This document shows positions 47,514 to 60,869 of a stretch of 64,000 nucleotides of DNA, piece after piece. Position 1 is the first letter of the stretch; the number at the start of each line of letters is the position of its first letter. Both the position numbers and the translations under genes were made by a program. The stretch is taken from the NCBI RefSeq assembly GCF_000204055.1, contig NW_006768775.1:584815-648814 (forward strand). The letters run 5' to 3'. The DNA is from Melampsora larici-populina 98AG31 (lineage: Eukaryota; Basidiomycota; Pucciniomycetes; Pucciniales; Melampsoraceae). Under the pieces are notes generated by a model, which was given only the letters and a program-made list of their open reading frames with translations, was not told where the DNA came from and did no database searches.

Positions 47514-50500
47514 TCATATTAAACGTCAACCAGCAATTCAAACAAAATAGACAAATTAATACAAAATCTACAAATCCTCCACTTTTTAGCAGAAGAAATC
47601 CTGGTTTTGACCACCCGAAGTTTTGTCCTCGAGATAATTACTTTTGATTTCCTTATTATTGCTCTTAACACTTACCTTGATGATCATACATCAAAGGATC
47701 ACATCAGGATTTGGTCGCAATCAGTCAATCTGTGGCCATCTAATCATCATGTAGAAACTTCAGATTGGACCATTAGCGCCATTTGTGATTTTTACACATG
47801 AGTGATCAGAAACCATTTGGTGAGAATTAGCAGCTTCATTGGACGTTTGTTAACAGTTTTTCATTTCTCCATTATTCAGGTTTCAAAAGCTCAGATCAAG
47901 CCTCTGACTCGATTCAATCGAGTTCCAGCCTGTAAGTCCCTCTCTTTTCCTCCATCTTTTCTTTTCTTTTCTTTCTTCTATTTGCTTCCACCATGCTGAT
48001 CTCCTTTCATCTTATTTTGCATTCATCAGTCATCAACTCTCAAAACCAAAAAAATCGATTTTTAGATTCATTGTCAAGTTTCAACTCTCCTCCTCCCTCT
48101 GTCGTCTATTTCTTGTACACTGCTAACAATCTATTGCTTGACCTTCTTGGTCCTAGACTCTCAAATTCGATTTTCGATTTTCAGCTTCTTTGGCAGGTAG
48201 CTTCATTCTATTTGATCACTTTGAGGAATCAAATGACCTCATCCCTTCATCCCTTTTGTTATATACTTGCCATTTCAACCTGTAACTCTCTTCCTAGGTG
48301 AGTCTGAATCGATGATTTGATTTCCATATCACTTCCAACCTTAAAGGGTTTCAAGCAGTCTCACTAATTCATCCATATCTTCCTCACTATATCTCCATGA
48401 TATTTACCTTTTCATTAGATGATATTTTTTATTTTAGATTTCGCTTTTGACTGTTCAATCAACTGTTCAATCAATTTCAATTTCAATTTTGGTAATTCAT
48501 CCCCTTTTTTGTTGCTTCTTTATTCATTCCACTAACTCCTCACTTTTCTTGGCTTTCTCATTTAGTTACTGGATCTATTTGTGCAAATTTGATTTTGGCC
48601 ATTTGAATGGTTTGTTTTCCTTCTGTTGAATAGTTCATTTTCTTTTGTTTCTTATGGTCTGTGTCTTCCATGCATACTAATCTCTTAATCTACATCCCCT
48701 TGGTACCCAGAAATCAAACTCCTTCAGTAGCTTATCACTTCAATTTCATTCCAATCTATAAGCCATCTTTCATTTCGATTTTGGTGCTTGATCAATTGAT
48801 GATGGTGTTTCCAAGCAAGTAAGTACTCAATCATATGTGTTTGCTTTCTTTTGATCTGTTCATACTGATCATATCTTCACCTTTCTACACTCTCTCTTCT
48901 TTGCTTCAGACATCTGTATTGCAAATCTGATTTTGGATTATGATTCATTGGATCACTTAGTTTTCATTTATCAGGTAATTTTTTATATCCTTGATTTATT
49001 TGCTTTCATTCTTTTATTTCAACTCTCTCAATGCTAACTGAGTAAACTTTTTCATTTTACTCTGATTCATTTCATTTATAGGCCAGTCCCTTTTACTGTA
49101 GTTTCCCTCCACCAATCTCAGTATCTTTTCTAAATCCATCACCATCTCAAGTCCAAATCAATTGTTGATCCTGAGTCTTGATTACCTAGATAAGTTTTTC
49201 TCTATCTCTTTCTAATCTATACATTCTTCCTCTCTTCTACAGTCATACTGACATCATGTTGCCTCTTTCACCACTCTCCTGTCTTGGCTTCTAGGATTAG
49301 TACCTAGCTTTCGATTTTGAGTTTGACTGCATTTGATGTATTTATTTTTTTAGTTTTCTACCATTAGCTAAGTTGTTCTACACATTTTCTATTGTGGCTT
49401 CCTGTTCCTTCCCCACTATATTGTTCTTTCCAGTGATTATTCACATTGGATTTCAATTCCAGATCTTGAGTGAACAGGTGTTGTGGTTGATTCCTATTAT
49501 CTTTCCTTTGTTTATGAATTTGAGTTTGTTCTACATGTACTTATTCTTGGTGTATTTTATTTTGCTTTGAGAAATAATTTTTTTTGTATTGATAACAACA
49601 GATCCTCATGATCAGAAGAGTTCCAGAAAAGCCTGGAGAAAAAGCCAAAGTGTATATTTAATTCCTTGATACAGAAATAAGAATATAACAAAAAATGTAT
49701 TAGAATAATTTGAGTGGTTTTAGGATTTGATTTCCACAATGCATGAGTTTTGTATTTGTATTATTTGACCCAGAGAATACCTGTGAGGTTTTGAATACCT
49801 CACCAGACATATCACCTGCTTTATCACCATATTCATTGTTCCTGGAGTCACAAACCCATGGGAACTTTACTTTTGAGAGGTGCAATATTAACCACTAGAT
49901 TAAACATATCATGAATTATCCCAATAATCAATGGCTGAGTCTTGATGTACCAAAAGAAGCCCCCCAAACATTGGTGCTGTCCTCATCCCTATGCCCATGC
50001 ATGTGAGCATCAGAATCTTAATGCAACATGTTTTTCATATCTGGTAATGTTCAACTTCTGTGGTTCAAAATGTATGACTATATTTTTCAAACTTTGCGCT
50101 CTGGCTGATGATCCGTCTATGCTCACTTGGAGCTTGCCCAAGTTCAATGGACAATCTCACCCTCTCAGTCAATGCTACAATTTTGGAACATGACACCTGA
50201 TTTTGTACCATGATTCTTCTTGAATTACAAGGGTGTACATTGTCTAGCTTATATTGCTACCATAGCAAATGATCCAAGCTATTGCTGGATTTTTTCTACT
50301 GTTGAATAAGAAAGGAGTGGCACACCTCACATCCACCTCACAATCTTTACAAATATGCAGCTCCATCTTTTTTCATTTTACTGGGTTGCCTGATCCAAAT
50401 CCCCCACATTTTTAGATTGTGAGCGCCAATCAAGGGACGACTTGGCGCGTAAGTCCATGACTGAGAGATGACGTACAGATGTGGAATTTTCTCATATGCT

Positions 50501-50600
50501 TGTAGCGGGTGGAACAGGTGGGAAGTAGCCCAATAGTCAAGTTGAAAATTTCCTCCAAAGATTTAACGCTCCCACCCGCGCGCAAGTAGAGAAACGGAAG
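47514..50600. other. Pyrimidine-rich plus strand, no gene recognised
   Basis: From 47.8 to 49.6 kb the plus strand is unusually rich in T and C runs, giving many hydrophobic short frames that have no consistent splice structure. No repeat boundaries seen. Not annotated as coding. Confidence 0.4.
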
Positions 50601-51290
50601 TCATCACTCAGGACTTGCAAGTCTTTGATTTATTACAGATCTTTTTAAAATACCACCCAGCCCACCCAGGCAAAGCCAAGACCAGCCGGTTGTGGATGGT
50701 GAGAGGTTTTCTCACCAACGCAAAACCAGAGGGCCGGCGGCGGCGCCCCCCGTATCTGCTTAAGAGCTGTTGGGATTAGACAACAGCTTTTAAGCCCTGG
50801 TTGGTATTTCTAAGGATGTAATAAAATCATACATACAAATATGAACAAAATGGATTGGAAGTCCTAACTAAGGAACAACTTAGGACATAGTTCCATGAAA
50901 GAGTTTTTGGTGTATGAGGTATAAACCCATAAACCAACACCTGAGCTTTCAAACCAAGAGTCTGAAATTTGATATACAAAATCTCAGACCTCACACCTCA
51001 TCACATCTCTAAAAAATCTCATTCATCACATAATCAATTCAAAGTGGTGAAATTGAAATTTCAAATCCAACTCACCCACCCAGCTGGGTGGAGGATCAGC
51101 ATGAAGTCATTGGTAATTATACCATGACACAAAAGTGAGCTGATCCCCTGCCCGGGCTCCCCCAAATTCACTTCTACCTCAGCCGTGATTACATGCCAAG
51201 GTAGAAGTTCAGGAGGAATATATTTTTGCAAATCAAATATATTAATTTATGTACATTTAAAGTCTGTTAAGCTTTAATATGCACATGATA
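50601..51290 (+). repeat. Diverged Ngaro-like terminal repeats, no coding part
   Basis: 50853-50915 (GATTGGAAGTCCTAACTAAG...) follows the pattern of the Ngaro A repeat at 12055 (GATTGGTTATCTTAACCAAG), including later ACTTA.GA.....GTCCATGA-like words. 51138-51210 has GCCCGGGCTCCCCC followed by a stem CTTCTACCTC...GGTAGAAG, like the B repeat (ACCGGGCTCCCCC then CTCCTAACTC...GCTAGGAG). Upstream 50735-50805 has a comparable GGCGCCCCCC plus stem CTTAAGAGCTGTTG / CAACAGCTTTTAAG. It looks like a B1-A2-B2 type remnant of a related YR element. Confidence 0.55.
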
Positions 51291-53568
51291 AGTATTCTTA
51301 CCAAGAAGTGAGAAACTCACAGAATGGATGCTAATTCCTGTAAGTGATGGAAGAAACAAACTTCCACAGATTTTAGTCTTTGTAATTCTGATTAATTTGA
51401 TACAAGTTCAACCTATGCCAAGCAATTCTGTGTTTCTCGGTAAAATCCATGAACCTCTCCCTACTCATTTCTGAAATTGAACAATTTATGTTGACTATGA
51501 TTTCCACCGCTATAAATTCCCCATTGTTTGTACTTTCATAGCAGATGTACTGTAACTGTGAGACCTTGATTTGCACAGTCAACTTTGTGCTTTGCGGTCA
51601 GGTTGTGATTGATACCATGTAGTAGCTGAGAGCTGGTATTATGAAACATTGAGTATGAGTATTTTTAACTGAATCAATAACCCAGTTGGCATGGACTAGG
51701 ATCCTCAATAAAATACCCCAGTTACATTACTGATGGAATATGCTTGAGATCTGCCAATTAATTAGGAATTGTTATCTATTAGGTTAGGCGTTCAGGCTTA
51801 GGTCAGGATATATGGTAAGGCACTTTTAAGCACAACACATGCTCACTTTGGGACTCATTGACAAATTCTCCTCCAGCTACAACACTGTCTTTTATTGTTT
51901 GCAGTGACTGTGCATGACTACAAGAATGTAATCCAATGCCACAGCCTTAAAGCACAACAGGGCATTTTCAAAGGTGATACACATGAGGAATGTCATTTAT
52001 GCTTCATGCTAGAGATATGTATCAACATGGAAATTGTCAATCCAAATAGAATCCCCCAAACAGAATACTTAAAATATTGTGATATGTCCAGTAAAGTCCT
52101 AAATAACTACTTGAATCATCCATGATATCATCAGCAACCATTCCTGTGTTGTTGGCCAGACCTTGTCAGAAGTACATATTTTACATCAAATGATCAATAG
52201 CCACACCATTGTTTTTTTGTGAAAGGATGTTATATCAATGTAGCTTTGCTTTGTAGATGTGGTCAATCCTGCAATACATGACTGGATTTCGATTAATGAA
52301 TCACAGATACACACTTTGGAATCTTCTGAGATGATGTACCAACCCTGAGGAGCTGTACTCAATAACATCCTTTGCTCTTGAATATTGTCCGACTCTGAGT
52401 TTACCACAACTCTGGAAGCCCATGGAGGCAGCTATAGATAGTGTATCAGCATGTCAAGATTAGAACAAGTGCAACATAAATTAGCAGTGCGGAACCCACA
52501 GCCCAATTGTGCCATAATATCACAAAGACCTTTCTACGGTCAAGGGGATATCAAATAAAATGAACAACAACTGCTTCCTCCTGGAGCTTATTGACGCAAA
52601 GTTGTCAAATTCAAAGGTCTGTTTTGTTTTGTTTTGTTTTTACTGTGGTTTCTGAAAGTCTTACTTACACAAAAAAGTGACTTCCCATCACTCTTTCTTT
52701 TATTCATTAATCTGATTGTAACTATTCTGGAAATCACAGCACTCCAGACCAATTGTTATTGTCCTGTCTTGAACTTTGATCTCTCTTTGTCAACCCATGA
52801 ACTTCAAGATTTTCACAGAAGGCAAAGACAAGATCATATTTACCAAAATCACTGTGTGTTTTATCATCATTATATTCAAATCACAACCCTTCATTAGATT
52901 GGTTGGTCCATTTGCTACATTGTCTCAAGCATTCAAATGAAATGAAAAAAGAATTTTCAAGCCAAAAATTACAGTCAATTGAGATCAAACAAAATTATCA
53001 AAGGCATAAAGAAAGCAGTAGCGACGTATTTTGATCTATGAGGATGGAATCATGAACCTCACATAGAATAGATAAAAAACCCTCTGTTTGTGATTTTGAA
53101 GTCCATGTTTTTGGTTCTGTGTATTTGAGTGAACAAGATTGATGTCTGTATTTAATCTCATGCAGCAGTTAATTTGATCACACAAACAGCCAGAATTAGA
53201 AATATTGAACTCTAACACATTCCAGAGAGTATTTTGTGATGAGTCAAAGTAGAGCCTCACAGAAACTAATGATGGTCACATCAGGTTTTCAGATCTCTTC
53301 ACTTATGGATCAAAATGATCTATTGAGATTGACGGTATTTCCATTCTGGGTAAATTCTTTGTAGTTGCAATGAATTCAAGATATGATACACAATCAACCT
53401 GAAATGAACAACTTATTGAACCAATATATTACCATTGGCCTATTTATTCAAATTTGGATTCCAAAGATCTATTATGACACAAATGTAGAAGAATTTGATT
53501 TGAAAAAAAATCATTATAAACAGAGATAGAAGGCATTCTATCACAAGAGATGCTACTACACTATGGCA
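51291..53568. other. Unrecognised AT-rich region
   Basis: Minus frames at 51373-51582, 52186-52407 and 53036-53260 and plus frames at 51895-52125 and 52634-52897 show no family motif or splice continuity. They could be scraps of decayed transposon genes, but I cannot support a gene. Confidence 0.35.
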
Positions 53569-53854
53569 ATAACAAGTTCAAAACCCAATTGAACCAAATT
53601 TTGGTGTCTGGGTTCCAAATTTCCTTGCATTGTGAATTTTGTTTGCAATACATTTGTAATACATTTGAAAATTTACCTCATGTGGTACTCTGTTGCCCCG
53701 TGTATACAGCTTCATCATACAACCCCAATCACAACCATCCAACCATCTTTCCTTTTTCATGCATCCTCAGTCTTGATCCTCTATACATTGGTGAATCTGT
53801 GGTGACTAATGTTGAAAGAAGTTGCTGTTGTATGATGTAGCTGTACATACACTG

Positions 53855-56100
53855 TAACGCTTGGACCGCAACGTAATCTACTGTAGCGTGGTGGAGAATC
53901 CATAACGCTACGGTAGAGCGTTGTAAGTCACTACCGCTCCGTACCGTTAAGTGTAGACCACCGTATTGACCCTTCGACTTTGGTACGGTCCGACCGTAAC
54001 GCGCCGTACCGTAACCGGTATTTTTGGCTTGAACAACGGTCATGACGGTGGTTTTTTTTAAAAAATGTACAAGAATTTAAATTTCAAAGAAAAGTTCAAT
54101 ACAAAGGAAGTGGAACGAGAGACAAGAGATTGATGAACAAGAATAGAGAGAAGAGAAAGCCAAGTAAAAAAAAAAATTGTTACATTACACAGTAAATTGT
54201 ATAATGAAAAACATAAATATAAAACAATCAATTACTTCTTTACCTTCTTCTTCAGCTGTGCCTCGTGTTCTTTAAGGTACTTTACCGCATCTTGAAACTT
54301 ATCTGTGGGTACGATTCCGCACTTGATCCACTCTTTACAACCCACCTTCCGAGTGATAGTATTTGGAAAGGATGGAACCTTGACCCGGTGCAGCAACATC
54401 TGCAGCCGAGGAAAACGAGCGCTCAACACAGCAAGTGGTTGCCGAGATGGACAAGTAGTCCCGTGCAATCGAAGCCAGCACCGGAAAGGACTTCTCATGT
54501 TTCTGACAAAGTTACATAGTCAGATTGGTTTATCACTCTCAAGACTCCATTCAAAGAGACTTACTCTCCACCAGTCGAAAGGTTTTTTGTCAGGCAATAT
54601 TCCAAACTTTCCTGCCAAATAATCCACCAGCTCATGTTCATATTGAGATGGTGGTGCAATATTATCGGACCCAGCCGCAAACATATCAAATTCGTCGATT
54701 GCAGTAGGTACTATTGTGTTGATGATTATCGGATTGTCGGCCACTTTGGCTTTCCATTCGATCACTCGATCTCCAAAGACCGCATGAATAGTGTCCTTTG
54801 CTTGATCAATTGCAAGAGGATAAAAATCCTTGAAGAACTTCAACCGTCTTCGAGGGTTAAGGATGGTGGCGATGAGGATGATCTCCGTGTCTGTTACAGT
54901 TAGCAATCGAGTCTTGTAGTATTAAATATAAGTTGGGTTTATAATGTTTTCTACTTACCTCCTCTCCTGGGACATACACTGGGTCTTTAAAGAAAGATAG
55001 TAAGTCCTTGACTTTGTCCGAGGTACCACATCGAAAGGAAGTTTTAGGGCCTTCTTCATTGGTTACTTGATCAATATCAACATCTATCAGAGCGGTGAAG
55101 TTCTACAGAAAAAAAAAACTTGAATGATCAAAAGAAGCATATTGGAAGAGCGATAGATAGAAAACGAAGAGATTGTCAATCACCTTAATTGCAGGAGCTC
55201 GTCTCCTCTTGGTAGCTTTCTTGTTACGACTCTTGTTCTTCCTTTTCTTAGGCGGGGCTGATTGAGATGAATTGGTTTGTTTTTTGTTTTTGTGAGACTT
55301 AGTTGGTGTTGGATCTGATGACTGTTCGTCATCAGATGGACTCGGAGTACCTGCTGCTTGAAAATCCGAACCATTGCCTTCTTCATCATCGGATGCGACG
55401 GTGATGGGTCTGGCTGGTCGAGTTAAAGCAGCTCGCGAATCGCCTGAGGTTGATACAAAGCCAGAGTCTTGTCGGCGAGGGCTGGCTTGTGTGGATCGAC
55501 GAGTCGTTTCGGGTATGAGTAGGTTGTTTGATGAAGCACTACGTGGTGGGCTATCCTCCATGATAGTCGAGGGAGACGAAATAAAAAAACCAAAATGTTA
55601 AAAAGAAAATAAAAAGGTTTTAAAATGGCGAGTGGTTGAGTGGATCAAGATGGAATGAAAAAACTGTTGATTTTAATACGAGTAGAGGAGGGACAAAAAA
55701 AAATTAGGAATGAAGAAAAGGGTTTGACTTACCAGCATATGATTAGCTGACCATGACCTGCGTAAACTATGCAGGGAAACAAAGATCGAATCAGGACTTT
55801 GACGTCCCTTGCGTTGAAGTCGAGAGCCATGGGGTACTAGGTAGACCTCCTCAACGCATGGGCTTGGGAACCTTGGCTCTTATTGGGGAAAAACCCGTAG
55901 TCAACCGTTATGACTACGGGTTTCGGTACGGTTACCGTTGTCAATTGACGGCGTTCTCGTTATGTCTACCGTAACCACTTTTGCCTACATGGGGTTACAG
56001 TACGGTGGTACCGTACTGCTCAATGGGCCAGCGCGTTACGGTGCAGACCGTGCCGTAACTTGCCGTTTCCCATTTTCATCACGCTGAGGTCCTAGCGTTG
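53855..56100 (-). mobile_element. hAT-like element, internally deleted, copy 1
   Basis: CpG-rich ends TAACGCTTGGACCGCAACGT (left) and ACGCTGAGGTCCTAGCGTTG (right) match the ends of copy 2 at 62516-63566. Both copies share hairpins such as CCGTAGTCAACCGT...ACTACGGG. It encodes N- and C-terminal parts of a hAT transposase but not the central catalytic region. A clean 8-bp duplication was not seen. Confidence 0.7.
54240..55561 (-). pseudogene. hAT transposase remnant
   Basis: The N-terminal piece (55103-55561) is Ser-rich then strongly basic (PPKKRKNKSRNKK). A middle piece near 54960-55100 reads KDLLSFFKDPVYVPGEE. 54520-54906 carries ATILNPRRRLKFF and ELVDYLAGKFGILPDKKPFDWW, and 54350-54485 carries YLSISATTCCVERSFSSA, the hAT C-terminal dimerisation block (family pattern: LxWW, then ATS..SERxFS). 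The BED finger and much of the catalytic domain are missing, so it is a deletion derivative. Confidence 0.75.
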
Positions 56101-56250
56101 ATATTACACAGAGCCAGCAGAGTACCACTCAAGGAAGATTGGCAAACATTTTTCACACAAGTTGTCAGCAAAATCCACAATTTGAAGAAATTTTGAACCT
56201 GGACACCAAAATTTGGCTCAATTGGGTTTTGAACTGAATGATTCCCGCAG

Positions 56251-57514
56251 ACCAATATAGATTTTGAACTCATAATTTTGAGGAAATTTTTTCAATAATG
56301 ATTAGTTGTAAGCTTAAAATTTGACAGGTATACTGTTGAAATTCACATCTGTGGTTCCCTCAAGTCTTTTCCTCATCTCTGTGTGATATAATTTTTCTCA
56401 TGATTTGGATTCATTTTATCACTTTTTTCAAATTAAATGTTGAAAGACCTGTACCTTCCAATAGAGTTTTATCTTTCTTGCTTTAGTGATGCTTCAACTA
56501 GCATAGGCTATGACAGCATGTGAAGATTGATCTAAGATGAGCCCTTTGTATGAGCGCGGCGCCCGCCGCTCAATTTGGCTAGTTGATTTTATGTATGGTG
56601 AAATATTTGCTGGAAGTTGTTGCAACATCAAATCCTAGTTGGTTGTGAATGGTCGGTTTTTGGATCCTTGAGATTTCTCAAGCACCTTGACCTTGTCCTT
56701 GTACTACACAGGAAAGACAATGGTACCAAATCTTTGACTTTCTTCAAGGGTGGCTTTGACCTTAGGATTGTTTTGAGGTAATGCAAGATCCTCTGTGATC
56801 AGTGATAGGGTGATTTCGGAAAGCAGCACTTGTCAAATGAAGCAGTTGGTGGTAAGTGGTGCTACATCTTCCTTGGTGAGGGGGTGTTTTGATGAGGCTG
56901 ATAAGAATAGTGAATCCAGCTTCAATAAAATTATTTCCAATTCTCTATATCCATAGCTGAAAGAAATTGTCAGAGGTCATACAGTATGGAAGGCAATTGG
57001 AAATGGTGGATTTACTATCCAGGTTGCTCCACCTCAAAATCATCATCCATACTCATCATCTGATGACTACCAGTTTTCCTCTTCTCTCTTGCAAGGTCCA
57101 AATAAGACGATTGCATCTGACACTTGATGATTTTCAAAAGGATGCCCACGTGAGACCCTATTTGACTGTTGTAAACACACAATTCAGCTATGTCAGCTTT
57201 CTGGGTTTCAGACCCCAAGACGCAAGATTGTGTTAGAAACATACCTTTCAACGTTTTTGAAGTCTATAGACGTGGGCCATCCCTGACTAATACCCTGAGG
57301 TATGACATCACACTTGGCTTTGTGGAGTTGACAAAAAGATGCCCCTTTTATGGACTAAAGACAGACAAGAGATCAAAATTCAGTCATTGGGTTTTCAATA
57401 AAGTAAGTAGTTTTACTCACAGGTAGTTTCATCTCTCCAGAGTGTCCGATGCCCTTAGTAATGTTTGGCAGTGCTAGGAGTTCGGCCTACATCAATAAGA
57501 GTTTTGTTTGAAGG
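56251..57514. other. Unrecognised region left of the MULE transposase
   Basis: No supported gene. Frames at 56967-57236 (+), 57015-57251 (-) and 57190-57426 (+) overlap each other without motifs; part may be the decayed continuation of the MULE protein. Confidence 0.35.
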
Positions 57515-58989
57515 TTACAAAGGCATTGCTTTGTTGCAAAATGGACAAAGTATCTTGCCATTGTCTGATTTGGGCCAAAGGTTTGAAACATCACTATCTT
57601 CCTTTGAATTTTCATCAACTTCCTGAACAACATCTGAATTGGAGCCATCATCCTCTTCATTCTCAATTTTGTCAACTTGCTGAATATTTTCTTTGCAAGT
57701 GTCAATCCAATGGCCTGCTTTGCCACACTGACTACATTTGTAAACCCGCTTGGCAATAGCAATAGAAGGACATGTAATAGAAGGAAGTGCATCATTGGTT
57801 TCTTCATCTGATTGTTTCTTTTCAATATCTTCAATCACATCATGAACTGAGACATAGTTGTCAAGGTCATATTTGAACTTGTACAAAAGTTTAGGAGATG
57901 TTGTTCTTGAATTTCCACGCTCGCTACACATTCCACATTTGTTAACATGTTTCTTCTTGGTCTCTTCTACTTCATGCTGTGATTTCAATCAGCCATTTTT
58001 AGATGTAGCTGTTTTTTTGCCATTGCGTGGAGGACCTTTGTTGTTGAGCTACACCATGGGAGATAATATTGGGACTAGAGAGCAGTGGCTGGTCTTGATC
58101 AGATTGATCTCTTCATAGATCTTCCAAAGTGAATGTTCAGGAAGCTGAAGGATTAAGTTGAAGTTGGAACGTGCAGCGGCTATGAGTCCTTTGCAGAATT
58201 CAGGAGCAATGTCCATGACCAGTTGCCATTGATCATGGATATGATTGAGTGAAAGGAATGTTGAAACTTCACGTTTGGCCACAATTTTGTGTGAACAAGG
58301 CAGTCCCCAGCTCGTCCTGAAAGATCCAGAGCAGGGCTTGTTGATGGGCTGAGAGAGGAGCTTGTACTGTTCCATGATCCTCCCGATTGCAAAATGGGTG
58401 ATTGTTCCATGAAATTCTTCAAGAAATTTGGGTACATCTTGAAGCGTTTTGCCATGTTCTATTCCTATTAAAACGGTAATCTCATTGTATTGGTGCTCAC
58501 CATGGCGTTTGAAACCTTTAAAACAAGTTAAAAAGTCATTGTTCCAACCTTCCATAAAAGATTTGAATCCAAAATGGCTACCTTCTACTCAAGAGGTAGG
58601 AGAATTCCCAAAATGTGGAGTTGAAGACGTGAACAGGTGAACAAATTTGTTTGTTTGGTGAAGCCAAGTACATTCAAGGTATGTGAGAATATCCTGTTTT
58701 TGAGCAATTGCAGTCATTGCTTTCAAGTTGGTATGATAATCTCCAGGATTTGTTGAAAATCAGAACTTGTTCCATGTGGCAATGAATGTATCCCAGTCAG
58801 AACCTAATTGCTTCTTACAATTTTTACTGATGTTTTCATTGATGTGCCAGATGCACAGAATGTGAGTTGATTCGGGGAAAACTGTTGCAATGACGTTATA
58901 TAGAGCCGGTTCCGCAATTGTAACAAAGGTCTTGGGCAGCCGCACATGGGTGGATTTTGGATGTTTGATCTCAGGCTCAGGTTCTTGTA

Positions 58990-60324
58990 CAGTGCCCTCC
59001 AAAAATTTTACGTACAGTGCACATCTGCTCTGTATGTAGGGTCATCAAAAATGTTTCAAAGGGACCAATAACTACACTCTTGATGACAAACTTTTTTGCA
59101 ATGCATTTCTAAGCATTCTCCTCACTATGGGCAGTGCTCAGGCTATGTGTTTAGAACAACATATTTCAGTAGAATCAAAGCAGAATCAGCACCGAGTTGC
59201 ACCCCCTTTAGCTTTTATCACCGCTCGAATCCGTTCAGGCATTGAAGAAACAAGTGACTTGAGCTCGCTTTCTGGGATAGCCATCCACTTAGACACCAGA
59301 AGATGATACATCTCTTGTTGAGACTTTGGTCACTTTTCCTTGGAAATTGAGCTCTTGAGGATCTTCCAAAGGTTCTCGATTGGGTTGAGATCCGGACTGT
59401 TTGCAGGCCAGTCCAACTTGAGGATTGAATGACTGGCATGCCATTCCTTTGAAGCCTGACTCCGATGAACTGGAGCACCATCCTCCATCAAGATGAGGGC
59501 AGAAGGACAGCAAGGATGGGTCACAAAAGGTTTCAAAGCCCGCTCATAGACAGTCAAGATGAAGTTGGAAGAAGAACATTGTCCAGGTGGAATTAAGACA
59601 AGAGGAATCTTGCAAAATGAAGTAAAAGCACCCCAGACCATGACTGAAGATCAACCACTTTGGAAACTTGGGGTGAGACAATCCAATTCAAACTTTTCAT
59701 TACTCTTTCACCGCACTCGCACTGGGCCTGACATCTTTCCAATCTCAAAGGATGACTCATCAGTCCAATTGATCACTCGTTCCCAGTCCTCCACAGTCCA
59801 TTCTTTGTATGCTAGAGCAAAACCTAATCGTTTCCGACAATGTTGAACACTCAGGTAAGGCTTTTTGACTGCAATGCAAGAATTGAAACCAAGGTCTTTG
59901 ATCTTGGCTCTAAGAGTGTTATGACAGACTCAAGTTGGGATCTGAGCTGAGATTTCCAAAAGTGTACTCCGCCTATCTTTCCTCAAGGTTCGTTTTAGAG
60001 TTCTTTGATTGCGATCAGTGAGCTTCTTGGGTCTACCAGCGTGATTCTGAGGGTTGGTGGTGGCGTTCTTTTGGTAGTTTGAAAGCACTGTTGATCCCGT
60101 TGATCGAGGATGGTTCAGTTATTTTGCAATTTGACCCATTGTGAGCCTAGACTTCCTTGCACCAACTATTTCAGCCCTCATCTCAGATGTCAGGGATCAT
60201 GTCTTCATGATTTGGTGTTGATGGGAGACGGTGTGATATTGTATTGGACTCTTATTTGTAGCACTAGTACTTCAACACACAGCTGTATTTACAAAACTGT
60301 ACGTAAAAATTTTGGAGGGCACTG
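58990..60324 (-). mobile_element. Second Tc1/mariner-like element, inserted in the MULE gene
   Basis: Ends CAGTGCCCTCCAAAAATTTT (58990) and its inverted partner GGAGGGCACTG (to 60324). The left side is preceded by TA; the right side has GA instead of TA, most simply a base change after insertion. Removing it rejoins the MULE reading frame (…TAVQ then EPEPEIK). Size 1,335 bp. Confidence 0.88.
59185..60208 (-). pseudogene. Tc1-like transposase, degenerate
   Basis: HTH region near 60.0-60.2 kb (MRAEIVGARKSRL, HAGRPKKLTDRN), then WTVEDWERVI, WTDESSFEIGKMS (first Asp), ILMEDGAPVHRS (second Asp) and SPDLNPIENLWKIL (third position), ending near RAVIKAKGGATRC. Several stops (for example near 60118, 59940 and 59335) break it. 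Related to, but clearly different from, the copy at 39.96-42.33 kb, so the two belong to separate subfamilies. Confidence 0.82.
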
Positions 60325-60869
60325 GACAGCAGTGGCTGGAATGTTGATATCATTTGGAATCCTATCAGTTGCAATATTATCATTAAAAATAATTTCCTTC
60401 AGTTGACACATAGCCCATTCATATTGCTCTGCAACTTCACTGTGCATGAAACAAAGTGTAAAAGTAAAAGACTTGTGTGAATTAGTTGTACCAACAATAT
60501 GGAGGAGTGGTAAGTTGAACCGGTTTGATTTGTAAGTGCAGTCAAGTCCGAGTACTGTAGGGAAACGGCAAGTGAGACAAATAGCATCAGGGCTTGCAAA
60601 AAGAAACAATTGAAGGGTGCCGTTTGCTGAAGTGACGGTGCAGAAGGCCCAGTTGATCTCGGTGACTAAATCAAATAGGCCTTGGATAGGAGTTCTTCTG
60701 TTGAGACAACATCATAACATTTAATCCCAAAGCCACTTCGCTTACAAAACTTGACAAAATACACAAGCATCCCCTGTGTCCCCCATGAAATGGTTTTGGC
60801 CTTTGCTCCAAAATCAACCGGAAACTTGTGTTGCAGGGTCATTTCCATTTTCCCAACATCTTCCATCAT

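Larger units (their letters stand above)
53569..56250. repeat. Inverted repeat pair enclosing the hAT copy
   Basis: AGTTCAAAACCCAATTGAAC near 53576 and onward for about 75 bp is the reverse complement, with mismatches, of about 56160-56240 (...TTGGGTTTTGAACTGAATG). The hAT copy (53855-56100) lies between them, so it landed within an older, short inverted-repeat element. Confidence 0.65.
57515..60869 (-). pseudogene. MULE (Mutator-like) transposase, degenerate, split by a Tc1-like element
   Basis: Order on the minus strand: FVKFCKRSGFGI near 60.74 kb, then VLGLDCTYKSNRFNLPLLHI (first catalytic Asp) near 60.54 kb. After the inserted element, the second-Asp block reads FVTIAEPALYNVIATVFPES, where the family has VTDxExAL, so the catalytic Asp is missing; ILCIWHINENISKNC follows. 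Then SFRTSWGLPCSHKI, the C-terminal Cys/His block (58.3 kb), and the zinc knuckle CSQCGKAGHWIDTC (57.7 kb). Stops and frame changes occur near 58.64-58.76 kb. Such proteins cut and paste long-TIR Mutator elements in the nucleus; this copy is dead. Confidence 0.8.

Noticed and set aside
47800..49600. Many hydrophobic plus-strand frames suggesting membrane proteins
   Set aside because: They follow from a T/C-rich strand; none is longer than about 100 codons and none joins by splice sites.
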